In this document: piece by piece, positions 25,749-33,105 of the stretch
Layout of the letters: each line of letters opens with the position of its first letter
Position numbering within the stretch: the stretch's first letter is position 1
Assembly (NCBI GenBank): GCA_036723975.1
Contig: DAIMGJ010000001.1
Coordinates: forward strand, 1-64,000
DNA: 64,000 bases
Direction: 5' to 3'
Source of the DNA: JAILEN01 sp036723975
GTDB lineage: Bacteria; Bacillota; Clostridia; Lachnospirales; Lachnospiraceae
Notes under the pieces: generated by a model
What the model was told of the DNA's origin: nothing
The model's database searches: none
The model's input: only the letters and a program-made list of their open reading frames with translations
Program-made: the position numbers and the translations under genes

Positions 25749-26066
25749 TTACTTGTTTTTCATTTTGATATCGATATAAACACCTGCTGGCATTTCAAGA
25801 CGTGATAAAGCATCAACAGTCTTCTGGGTCGGTGTTAAGATATCAATGAGTCTCTTATGAGTTCTCTGTTCGAACTGTTCTCTAGAGTCTTTGTACTTAT
25901 GTACAGCTCTAAGAATCGTAACTACTTCCTTCTTAGTTGGAAGAGGTACCGGTCCGGATACCTGTGCACCATTCTTTTTAACAGTTTCGATGATTTTTGC
26001 GGCAGATGCATCAACTAATTCGTGATCATAAGCCTTAAGTGTGATTCTCATAACCTGAGTTGCCAT
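25749..26066 (-). CDS. rpsJ: 30S ribosomal protein S10
   Basis: S10, 105 residues, in the small-subunit head; it also serves as NusE in antitermination. Canonical ITLKAYDHELVDASAAKI and GPVPLPTKKEVVTILRA. The start is ATG at 26066 (MATQVMRITLKAYDH) after AGGAGG. Twenty-eight further codons upstream are open but belong to the leader RNA. It heads the S10 operon. Confidence 0.97.
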   Translation of the reverse strand: MATQVMRITLKAYDHELVDASAAKIIETVKKNGAQVSGPVPLPTKKEVVTILRAVHKYKDSREQFEQRTHKRLIDILTPTQKTVDALSRLEMPAGVYIDIKMKNK

Positions 26067-26318
26067 AAAAAAAGTCGCCTCCTTTTCGCACTTTGTAATA
26101 GTACGACAAGCGGTGACTGTACACATTCCCGTGTGTGTCCTAAATTGCAACGCGACACAACACGCTGGTTTCTGCCTCTTGGCAGACCTTATACTGTTTG
26201 TACAGTGACTTGTCGTCAGTTTCCTAACTTGACATTCGCTCCACGGAAAACCTACTGTAAGTCCTATGGCTAGGCTTAAGTAGCAACCTCACGCTTCATA
26301 GCTATCAATGTCACAGCA
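26067..26318 (-). promoter_or_regulatory. Long structured leader of the S10 operon
   Basis: About 250 untranslated bases separate the predicted start site from rpsJ. Two long-range pairings, ACGACAAG/CTTGTCGT (26103-26110 with 26209-26216) and CTGTACA/TGTACAG (26117-26123 with 26199-26205), form a two-part stem. Inside it are a perfect TCTGCC-AAGA-GGCAGA hairpin (26171-26186) and a GTGTC/GACAC hairpin. The fold ends about 15 bases before the ribosome-binding site. This is the expected place for autogenous control by a ribosomal protein. I cannot assign it to a described leader family. Confidence 0.6.
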
Positions 26319-26324
26319 AGTGAT

Positions 26325-26353
26325 AGTATACCTTATGGATTTCGGTCTGGCAA
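26325..26353 (-). promoter_or_regulatory. Promoter of the S10 operon
   Basis: Minus-strand -35 TTGCCA (26348-26353), 17-base spacer, -10 TATACT (26325-26330). Upstream of the -35 are long A- and T-rich tracts that look like an UP element, as is common for ribosomal protein promoters. The predicted start is near 26318. Confidence 0.8.
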
Positions 26354-26421
26354 GAAGTTTTTAACTTTTTTTGTATTTTTTTTAAAACAATTTCAAAACT
26401 AGTATTTTCTTGTTACTTTTC

Positions 26422-26525
26422 TACTATATATAGTATAGCCCTCCTCCCGCAGGGCACCCCCCATCTCCCTCGGCCGCTTGAATCGCATACCCTCGGGGAT
26501 GGTCCCTCCCCTGCTCGCGTCGGGC
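26422..26525. other. GC-rich block between folD and the S10 promoter
   Basis: About 85 bases after the folD stop are strikingly G+C-rich compared with the surroundings. They contain a GCCCT/AGGGC hairpin (26438-26455) whose loop reads CCTCCCGC, next to a 14-base palindrome TACTATATATAGTA (26422-26435). No open frame is convincing. It could be the 3' region of folD, a terminator without a T-run, or a repeated element; a similar 12-base core recurs upstream of ptsH near 46305. Confidence 0.4.
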
Positions 26526-27383
26526 TTATCTCATAGAAGCGCGAAGTACATGCTTGGCCAGCACAGAGGTGGTAACGCTTCCGACGCCTCCCGGAACCGG
26601 GGTAATAAGTGACGTATGCTCAGCGACGGAATCAAAGTCCACATCACCGCAAAGATTTCCGTCTGCATCCACGTTGATGCCCACATCAATAACAACGGCT
26701 CCGTCAGTCACAAATTTTTCATCCACCAGCTTTGGTACCCCTGCAGCCGCTATCAACACCTCCGCCTCTTTACAGCGCGCCGGCATATCTACCGTTTTTG
26801 TATGACAGGTAGTAACGGTAGCGTTTCTTCCTATTAATAACTGGGCAACCGGTTTTCCGATCACAAGACTTCGTCCGATGACAGTCACTCTCTTTCCGGT
26901 CAAGTCGATACCGGCAAAGTCAAGCATCTCAAGAACCGCTTCTGCAGTGCAGGGTGCAAAGCCATCTTTTTCTCCGGCATAAACCTTTGCCATATTATAA
27001 GGAGAGATTCCGTCGATATCCTTCTTTGGATCAATACGACGTTCCACTTCTTTTTCATCAATATGCTTTGGAAGCGGGCGAAGAAGCAAAATGCCATCCA
27101 CGGTTTCATCCTTATTGATTCGATCAAACTCTTTTAAAAACTCTTCGTTGGAAATTTCTTCCTTATATATATAGGAAGAGACCAAAAAACCAACCTTATC
27201 CATTTTCTTTATCGCACCACGTTCGTATGCGATATCATCCGGGTTTTCACCCACACGAATAATGGCAAGATGCGGTAGTGGCTTCTTCCATTCTTTCATC
27301 TCATCTGCAATTTCTTCATTGATGGCACGGGCCACTTCAACGCCCTTTAAAACCGTCGTATTTCCTTTTTTATCATTTAGCAT
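26526..27383 (-). CDS. folD: Bifunctional methylene-THF dehydrogenase/cyclohydrolase FolD
   Basis: FolD, 285 residues, interconverts methylene-, methenyl- and formyl-tetrahydrofolate in the cytosol. It has the N-terminal catalytic domain (YERGAIKKMDKVGF with the active-site Lys) and NAD(P)-binding VTVIGRSLVIGKPVAQLL. The C-terminal PVPGGVGSVTTSVLAKH is canonical. The start is ATG at 27383; an upstream TTG is less likely. It follows the dGTPase gene by 15 bases. Confidence 0.96.
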   Translation of the reverse strand: MLNDKKGNTTVLKGVEVARAINEEIADEMKEWKKPLPHLAIIRVGENPDDIAYERGAIKKMDKVGFLVSSYIYKEEISNEEFLKEFDRINKDETVDGILLLRPLPKHIDEKEVERRIDPKKDIDGISPYNMAKVYAGEKDGFAPCTAEAVLEMLDFAGIDLTGKRVTVIGRSLVIGKPVAQLLIGRNATVTTCHTKTVDMPARCKEAEVLIAAAGVPKLVDEKFVTDGAVVIDVGINVDADGNLCGDVDFDSVAEHTSLITPVPGGVGSVTTSVLAKHVLRASMR

Positions 27384-27398
27384 AATATTTAACAACCT

Positions 27399-28844
27399 CT
27401 ATACCATCTCTCCAAGTTTTTTGACCTCGGAATCCGTAAGCGAACTTATGTAATCCGTAACCATAAGCAGTCGAAGATACAAATCGACTCCCTCGTCTCC
27501 GGTTCTGTTTTTCATATAATCTGATTTAAGATACTCCGGTAGATACCATATAAATCTGTTTTCCACCGGTCCGGGAGCATATTTATCATCCTCCACCCCG
27601 AAATAAAGCACAGCTGTCACAAAACGTTCCAGCAGGCTTTCCAAAAGCTTGTGTCCCATAATTTCCTGTGTAACCACTGTCCGGGAGGGATATACATATT
27701 TAATCATCAGACTTCTTATCATCTTAATTATAAAATCATGCCAGCTACCATCCAAAAGTTCCCCTGTAAAGGTACCATCCATTATATCATCGTAGTTCAA
27801 AAACCAGGCATGGGCCGCAGAATAAATCAGCCAGTCCCTGACCTCGTTAAACCACAAATTCATGGCTATCATCATTTCTTCATCATTCGATGCCTTATCT
27901 AAATCACGTTTTAAACTATCGATTAAATTCTCGGCCGTCATATATCGAATTTCATCACTCTCACTGCCGTTTTTTTCTTTCGCTTTTAACATCTTTTCAA
28001 ACTCTCCAATCACCATCCAGGGAGATATCACTCCCATGGCTATGGAGTCCTGCATATCCGAAAGCAGATAGGATATATCATCCGCAGCCTCCAACAGGTA
28101 AGTAAGAGGATATCTGGATATCCCGCTCATACCCACAGCACTTCTCACTTCTTTATAAAGCTTTTCATCCGCCACGTAGTATCCAAATTTGTGTTTTCTG
28201 ATATCCGGATTCTTTTTGTCAATTTCAAGAGATCCACCGGGATATTTAATCAGAGTATTTATTACGGAATAGCTCACATTTATCCCCCATCTGCCCACAC
28301 CGCTTGAATTGCTTAAAAGCAGATGGATGGTCTGTGCATTGCCATCAAAGTTCATTAAATCAGCCTTCATCGCATCACTCAGATACTCTGCCACCGGTCG
28401 ACTCTTAAAACAGTTTTGATTTTCTGAAAAATACTTCTTAAAAAAGCGTCCAAAGGAAGCCTCTCCAAAGTGTCCAAATGCAGGATTCCCCAAATCATGC
28501 AAAAGCCCGGCGCAAGCCAGTATCATGGAAATATCCTGGGTATATAAGCCTATTTCCCCGCCAAATCCGTCTGTTATATCCTTTCTGTTATTATCACAAA
28601 TCATTGTACCAAGCTGCTTTGCTACAGAAGACACTTCCAGCGAGTGGGTCAGTCTGGTGCGCGCTATACCGCTGTCTATAAGAGAAAAAATCTGGGTCTT
28701 GTTTTGCAGATTTCTAAAAGCCTCGCTGGTGATTACCTCTCTGTAATCCTTTTCAAAACTGTTGATAGGGTATTTCTCCCAAACAGATGAAACCTTTTGC
28801 CTTTTAACCAAGGTCTCATGAGAAATAAGCTCTTTCCATTCCAT
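27399..28844 (-). CDS. dgt: dGTPase-like HD triphosphohydrolase
   Basis: A 481-residue HD protein of the deoxyguanosine triphosphate triphosphohydrolase family. It removes triphosphate from dNTPs to balance pools. Features are FRNLQNKTQIF, RTRLTHSLEVSSVAKQLG, the HD motif in LLHDLGNPAFGHFGE, and a large helical C-terminus (DISYLLSDMQDSI). Length fits the long dGTPase class. It is cotranscribed with folD and the cyclodeaminase gene. Confidence 0.88.
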   Translation of the reverse strand: MEWKELISHETLVKRQKVSSVWEKYPINSFEKDYREVITSEAFRNLQNKTQIFSLIDSGIARTRLTHSLEVSSVAKQLGTMICDNNRKDITDGFGGEIGLYTQDISMILACAGLLHDLGNPAFGHFGEASFGRFFKKYFSENQNCFKSRPVAEYLSDAMKADLMNFDGNAQTIHLLLSNSSGVGRWGINVSYSVINTLIKYPGGSLEIDKKNPDIRKHKFGYYVADEKLYKEVRSAVGMSGISRYPLTYLLEAADDISYLLSDMQDSIAMGVISPWMVIGEFEKMLKAKEKNGSESDEIRYMTAENLIDSLKRDLDKASNDEEMMIAMNLWFNEVRDWLIYSAAHAWFLNYDDIMDGTFTGELLDGSWHDFIIKMIRSLMIKYVYPSRTVVTQEIMGHKLLESLLERFVTAVLYFGVEDDKYAPGPVENRFIWYLPEYLKSDYMKNRTGDEGVDLYLRLLMVTDYISSLTDSEVKKLGEMV

Positions 28845-28886
28845 ACTTTTCCCTCCATATTAAAGTGGTTCTAATTATATTGATAC

Positions 28887-29519
28887 CTATCCTCGAATCT
28901 TCTTCAATACATTTTGATACGTTCGTGCCAGAATATGTGCTCCTTCCAAAAGAAGTTCTTCCGCTTCCTTTTCAAAGCGTACTGCCTGGATGCGATCATT
29001 CATCATTTTTGTATTGATATATACATTCAGTGAAGCTGAATTTAAAGCCGCACCGCACATTTGAATTCCGCAGCCTGCATCAGAGATGGCAAGCTTACTT
29101 CCAATTTCAGCCACCCGCTCAATCACAAGCATTGCTTCTATTATAAGATGCATCATATCAAGGGGAGCTTTTGCCGCATCATACAGCGCTTCTTCCATTA
29201 CCTGATTTCGCTTGTCCACTTCTTCAAAGGTTTCTTTTGGAAGGGCATAAGCCTTTGCCAATGGTTCAAATGCTTTTGCATCTTTATCCATAGCCAAAAG
29301 GAGCTCTTCCTGAAGCTCATCGGCACGCACCATAAGCACTTCGATTTCTTCCTGATACTGAGCATACTTTTTCTTTCCGGTAGTTAGAGAAAGCACCATA
29401 TCTCCAAGGGCCATTCCCACTGCCGCCACAAGTCCTGCAGCTCCACCTCCCCCGGGAGTAGGTGCATCCGAGCTTAATTCCTGTAAAAAATCTTCTATTT
29501 TCTGTTCTTTCATTTTCAT
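28887..29519 (-). CDS. fchA: Cyclodeaminase/cyclohydrolase family protein (FchA-like)
   Basis: A 210-residue helical protein of the formiminotransferase-cyclodeaminase/methenyl-THF cyclohydrolase family. The N-terminal SSDAPTPGGGGAAGLVAAVG is the family signature. The rest is helical with ADELQEEL and KAPLDMMHLI segments. With folD in the same operon, a role in folate one-carbon interconversion is likely. Cyclodeaminase and methenyl-THF cyclohydrolase activities cannot be separated by reading. It has a divergent neighbour at 29652. Confidence 0.85.
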   Translation of the reverse strand: MKMKEQKIEDFLQELSSDAPTPGGGGAAGLVAAVGMALGDMVLSLTTGKKKYAQYQEEIEVLMVRADELQEELLLAMDKDAKAFEPLAKAYALPKETFEEVDKRNQVMEEALYDAAKAPLDMMHLIIEAMLVIERVAEIGSKLAISDAGCGIQMCGAALNSASLNVYINTKMMNDRIQAVRFEKEAEELLLEGAHILARTYQNVLKKIRG

Positions 29520-29592
29520 ACCAAATACCTCACTGACCTATATTATATGCAACATTATAATAGTATACCATCTTTTTTATGATTTCCTGTAG

Positions 29593-29622
29593 TTTCGCAA
29601 AATGGCAATTCTATGATATTAT
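29593..29622 (+). promoter_or_regulatory. Possible promoter of the methyltransferase gene
   Basis: TTTCGC (29593-29598), 18-base spacer, TATTAT (29617-29622), about 30 bases before the start codon at 29652. The -35 match is weak. On the other strand, several TATAAT-like hexamers in 29545-29570 could serve the cyclodeaminase operon. Confidence 0.4.
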
Positions 29623-29651
29623 ATGTGTGTTTTAAAAAAAGGAGAATATTT

Positions 29652-30545
29652 ATGTGGATTGCAAATAATTGGAACGATTACGAGGTCATTGATACCTCAT
29701 GTGGAGAAAAACTGGAACGTTGGAAAGACTATACACTCCTTCGTCCCGACCCACAGGTTATTTGGAATACAAAGAAAACAAACAAAAAATGGAAACACCT
29801 AAACGCACACTATCACCGTTCTTCCAAAGGCGGTGGCGAATGGGAGTTTTTTGATTTACCGGAGGAATGGACCATTAACTATACCCTCCCGATTAACAAA
29901 ACACTTACCTTCCATTTAAAACCTTTTGCTTTTAAGCACACCGGACTTTTTCCGGAGCAGGCAGCAAACTGGGACTGGTTTTCACAGTTGATTGCAAAGG
30001 AAGTCGCCCGCAAAGACAGACAGACCCCGGTAAAGGTACTAAACCTTTTTGCTTACACCGGCGGTGCAACCCTCGCAGCTGCAGCCGCAGGAGCACACGT
30101 AACCCATGTGGATGCTTCCAAAGGTATGGTGGCTTGGGCAAAAGAAAACGCTGTTTCCTCCGGATTGGGAGACGCACCCATTCGCTGGCTGGTGGATGAC
30201 TGCAAAAAATTTGTGGAACGTGAGATTCGACGAGGCAATCATTACGACGCCATCATTATGGATCCGCCTTCCTACGGAAGAGGTCCCAAAGGAGAAATCT
30301 GGAAAATCGAAGAAGCGGTTTATCCGTTAATTGAATTGTGCGGACAACTGTTAACCGACGACCCGTTGTTTTTCCTGGTAAACTCTTACACCACAGGATT
30401 ACAACCGGCAGTACTTTACTATATGATTTCCACCGTGTTAAAAGAATACGGCGGTGTTGTGGAAGCAGATGAAATCGGTCTTCCCGTATCCGACAATGGA
30501 TTGTACCTCCCCTGCGGAGCCAGCGGAAGATTCTCAAGAGAATAA
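29652..30545 (+). CDS. RlmI-like SAM-dependent methyltransferase
   Basis: A 297-residue class I methyltransferase. It has the SAM motif VLNLFAYTGGATLAAAAAG, acidic HVDASKGMVAWAKENA and the catalytic-type IIMDPPSYGRGPKGE. These resemble 23S rRNA (cytosine-C5) methyltransferases of the RlmI/RlmK type, but the N-terminal PUA domain is missing, so the RNA target is uncertain. The start is ATG at 29652, after AGGAGA. It is one of only two plus-strand genes and ends at a shared terminator. Confidence 0.82.
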   Translation: MWIANNWNDYEVIDTSCGEKLERWKDYTLLRPDPQVIWNTKKTNKKWKHLNAHYHRSSKGGGEWEFFDLPEEWTINYTLPINKTLTFHLKPFAFKHTGLFPEQAANWDWFSQLIAKEVARKDRQTPVKVLNLFAYTGGATLAAAAAGAHVTHVDASKGMVAWAKENAVSSGLGDAPIRWLVDDCKKFVEREIRRGNHYDAIIMDPPSYGRGPKGEIWKIEEAVYPLIELCGQLLTDDPLFFLVNSYTTGLQPAVLYYMISTVLKEYGGVVEADEIGLPVSDNGLYLPCGASGRFSRE

Positions 30546-30559
30546 AGTCTCCGAGAGAT

Positions 30560-30627
30560 AAAAATAGCAGTATACTTTTTGCCGGGCGCCAAAAAAGCAG
30601 CCTTTGCAAAAATATACTGCTATTTTT
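30560..30627. terminator. Bidirectional terminator with GC-rich loop element
   Basis: A 15-bp perfect stem (30560-30574 with 30613-30627) continues after one bulged C with a 7-bp stem TTTTTGC/GCAAAAA (30576-30582/30606-30612). A 23-base loop (30583-30605) starts CGGGCGCC. T-runs on both strands suit the convergent genes on each side. The loop resembles those of two other terminators in the window (44256-44308 and 63259-63311). Confidence 0.9.
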
Positions 30628-30632
30628 TTATA

Positions 30633-31838
30633 TTACATCGCTTTTAATTCTGCTTTGCGCTGATACATTCGCTTATCTGCACGTTCAAAAATATGCTGAT
30701 AATCAGAGTCGGTGGCCTTTCTGAAGGTCGCCAATCCGGAAGCAATCACCACACCTTTGGAGTGGACATTTGCTTCCACTCTGGAATCGAAGTCACGCAA
30801 CAGTTCCTCTCGATTCTTATAATCCTCGCCCTCTAATATAACGGTAAATTCATCACCGCCCACACGAAATACCGGGCTGTGCTGGAAAGTTTTGCAAATC
30901 ATGCGGCAACCTTCCTTTATATAGGCATCCCCCGCTTCATGTCCGTAAGTATCATTCATTAGCTTCAAGTCGTTTAAGTCCAAAGCGATTACGCCCAACT
31001 CCTCAACTTCACCCTTTCGGATGCGCTCATTTAATACTTCTTCCACTTCAACAAAGGCATGCTTGCTTTTTACTCCCGTAAGTGCATCGGTATATGCAAT
31101 CCTTCTGGCGGTTTCCGCCTCCTCTCGATGTGCTTTTTCCCGTTCCAAAGACTGCAGCAACTCCCGATGCAGTTCCTTTTTATCCTCTTCCAAAACAAAC
31201 TGGTGAATCAAACATGTACTCAAAATACATCCGATTGCATAGAATGGTAACAGGTGATATAAGGTCTGTAGAGTAATAAATACGGTGGAAACCACTCCAG
31301 AAACACCAATAATAAAATAATGTACCTTCATTACCGCATTTTTCCTACGAAAAACCACAAAACAATGAACCGCCGTAATAAAGTACAGAATCACTTGGCA
31401 GCCCAAAGTCATATATCTGGATGGTTGCGGAAAATATACCCCATCTTCCCCAAAGTAGAATACCACCGGCTTAAAGAAGTTAACCACCAAAAAAACAACC
31501 TGATACCAAAAAATCAGAATACCCGCCCATTTCAAAAACAGGTCTAAAGCACCGTTGTCATTTAGATATGCAATGGTGTACTTCGTCCATAAATATACGG
31601 ACAGTACCATAGCGAAGAAATACAGAACCGTATCTGCATAACACAGAGAGACCACACCAAAATCATATAAGAGGCCCCAAAAAATATCAGCGATGTAGTA
31701 AAGTGTTACACCTAACAAATAACGGCGATATTCCCTGTTCGCCCTAAGGAATCCCTCATAAGTATTTTTAAAGATAATATCGTAGTTAATAATCAGGTGT
31801 AAAACAATCGCCAATGCAGCAAAACTTGAATAATACAT
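30633..31838 (-). CDS. Membrane-bound GGDEF diguanylate cyclase
   Basis: A 401-residue protein with six to seven hydrophobic segments in the first 225 residues, a charged coiled-coil linker (EEDKKELHRELLQSLEREK) and a C-terminal GGDEF domain. The active-site motif RVGGDEF is intact (GGDEF at 327-331), as is the DLNDLKLMNDTYGHEAGD substrate-binding stretch. It should make cyclic di-GMP in response to a signal sensed by the membrane part. The inhibitory RxxD site before GGDEF is absent. It is a single gene between two terminated units. Confidence 0.9.
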   Translation of the reverse strand: MYYSSFAALAIVLHLIINYDIIFKNTYEGFLRANREYRRYLLGVTLYYIADIFWGLLYDFGVVSLCYADTVLYFFAMVLSVYLWTKYTIAYLNDNGALDLFLKWAGILIFWYQVVFLVVNFFKPVVFYFGEDGVYFPQPSRYMTLGCQVILYFITAVHCFVVFRRKNAVMKVHYFIIGVSGVVSTVFITLQTLYHLLPFYAIGCILSTCLIHQFVLEEDKKELHRELLQSLEREKAHREEAETARRIAYTDALTGVKSKHAFVEVEEVLNERIRKGEVEELGVIALDLNDLKLMNDTYGHEAGDAYIKEGCRMICKTFQHSPVFRVGGDEFTVILEGEDYKNREELLRDFDSRVEANVHSKGVVIASGLATFRKATDSDYQHIFERADKRMYQRKAELKAM

Positions 31839-31885
31839 AGCTCTCCCCTTTCAAGTTCATCACACCAAGACTTTATAACAATATT

Positions 31886-32827
31886 CTATAACATTTTTCT
31901 TTTTTTCAAAATAATCATTGTAATTACACAAATAATCGTCGTTCCCAAACAAATAAGTCCAAACCCGTGGGGTGTATTGGAAAGCGGCATCCATTTTCCG
32001 CTTACGTTCATACCCCAAAGTCCGGAAATAATCGTCGGGATACTCATAACAATTGTAATCGCTGCCAAATACTTCATGACATTATTCAAACGGTTATTGA
32101 TTACAGCAGATAGAAGTTCTCTGGTACCGTTTATAATATCTCGATAAATCTGTGTCATTTCAATTGCCTGACGATTCTCGATAATGACGTCCTCCAAAAG
32201 TTCCTGGTCCTCTTCATACTGGCGAAGACGTCCGTATCTGGTCAAACGGTCAAGCACCACGCCGTTGGCGCGAAGGGATGTAGCAAAGTACACAAGGTTG
32301 GATTCCAATTCGTGAAGATCGATTAAATCTACATCTTCCGTATCCTGATTGATTCGTTCCTCAATCTCCGTACGCTTTCTGTCTATGGAACGAAGCAAAC
32401 TCTGATACACCATGCTGGCATTATAAAGAATCTGATAAGTAAAGCGCATCTGTTTCTTTGTAGAAAACTCACGCACTCTTCCATCAACAAACGCGCGAAG
32501 CACTGCAGACTCCTCAGAACAAACCGTAATCAGCGCATCCTCTTTTACAAGAATACCAAGAGGAATGGTGGTGTAGGTATGACGGTTGTTACGCACCTCT
32601 GCCGTAGGAATATCCACAATGATTAAGGTATAGTCATCTTCCAAACTCATTCGGGAACTTTCTTCATCATCCAAAGGCGCCCGAAGATCGGAGATATCAA
32701 TCTGATACTCTGTGGCCACAGCAGAGCACTCTTCCAATGTAGGATCTGTTAAGTTCACCCAACAGCCCTCCTCAAAGGAGGTGATTTCACGGATGATTCT
32801 ATCATCCGTCTTATACATCTTTAACAT
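31886..32827 (-). CDS. corA: CorA-type divalent cation transporter
   Basis: A 313-residue CorA-family channel for Mg2+ or related cations. It has a large acidic cytoplasmic N-domain, a long stalk helix and two C-terminal membrane segments. The signature GMN motif is present as GLWGMNVSG after the first segment, and the C-terminus is basic (LKKRKML). Start MLKMYKTD; the second Met is possible. Metal selectivity cannot be decided. No recognisable metal riboswitch precedes it. Confidence 0.92.
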   Translation of the reverse strand: MLKMYKTDDRIIREITSFEEGCWVNLTDPTLEECSAVATEYQIDISDLRAPLDDEESSRMSLEDDYTLIIVDIPTAEVRNNRHTYTTIPLGILVKEDALITVCSEESAVLRAFVDGRVREFSTKKQMRFTYQILYNASMVYQSLLRSIDRKRTEIEERINQDTEDVDLIDLHELESNLVYFATSLRANGVVLDRLTRYGRLRQYEEDQELLEDVIIENRQAIEMTQIYRDIINGTRELLSAVINNRLNNVMKYLAAITIVMSIPTIISGLWGMNVSGKWMPLSNTPHGFGLICLGTTIICVITMIILKKRKML

Positions 32828-32888
32828 AATTTTCCTCGTCTTTCTATCAGAGGAAATGAACTATAATCCCATCATTATTATTTATCGT

Positions 32889-32914
32889 AAAAAATAGCGC
32901 CGTTACACCGGCGC
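32889..32914 (-). terminator. Terminator of the small unit upstream of corA
   Basis: A 6-bp GC stem (GCGCCG/CGGCGC) with a 6-base loop is followed on the minus strand by six T. It sits 10 bases after the stop codon of the 29-codon frame at 32924-33013. Confidence 0.8.
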
Positions 32915-32923
32915 CAAGAAAAA

Positions 32924-33013
32924 TCACTCTATGATACTTCTATCTACGGAATAACAGTTCACTTCCACTGATGTTTCATTTTTATTCGATCGTATATGCC
33001 CGTCACAATCCAT
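32924..33013 (-). CDS. Possible 29-residue small protein
   Basis: A 29-codon open frame starting MDCDGHIRSN, with two cysteines and a charged, hydrophilic composition. It is 9 bases after AGGCGG and is followed at once by an intrinsic terminator. A good promoter lies just upstream (33051-33079), giving a separate transcript of about 155 bases. A second, overlapping frame of 24 codons (32959-33033, starting MKGGDSSWIV) has no ribosome-binding site. The unit could instead be a small RNA. I do not recognise either peptide. Confidence 0.4.
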   Translation of the reverse strand: MDCDGHIRSNKNETSVEVNCYSVDRSIIE

Positions 33014-33050
33014 GAACTGTCACCGCCTTTCATTTATATTCACACAATTT

Positions 33051-33079
33051 AATTTAAAAGGATTTCCCGCTAATGTCAA
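33051..33079 (-). promoter_or_regulatory. Promoter of the small unit upstream of corA
   Basis: Consensus -35 TTGACA (33074-33079), 17-base spacer, -10 TAAATT (33051-33056). The -35 lies in the loop of the MATE-gene terminator. Predicted start near 33044. Confidence 0.6.
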
Positions 33080-33093
33080 GCACTCGCGGGAAA
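33063..33093 (-). terminator. Terminator of the MATE gene
   Basis: An 8-bp perfect stem TTTCCCGC/GCGGGAAA with a 15-base loop is followed on the minus strand by CCTTTTAAATT. The T-run is weak. It lies 12 bases past the MATE stop. Confidence 0.65.
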
Positions 33094-33105
33094 TTCAAAA
33101 AATAT

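Noticed and set aside
26067..26150. N-terminal extension of S10
   Set aside because: It lies within the folded leader and upstream of a perfect AGGAGG; S10 has no such extension.
32828..33050. Possible Mg2+ riboswitch upstream of corA
   Set aside because: I could not find the M-box or other known metal-sensor conserved sequence, and a terminated small unit with its own promoter explains the region better.
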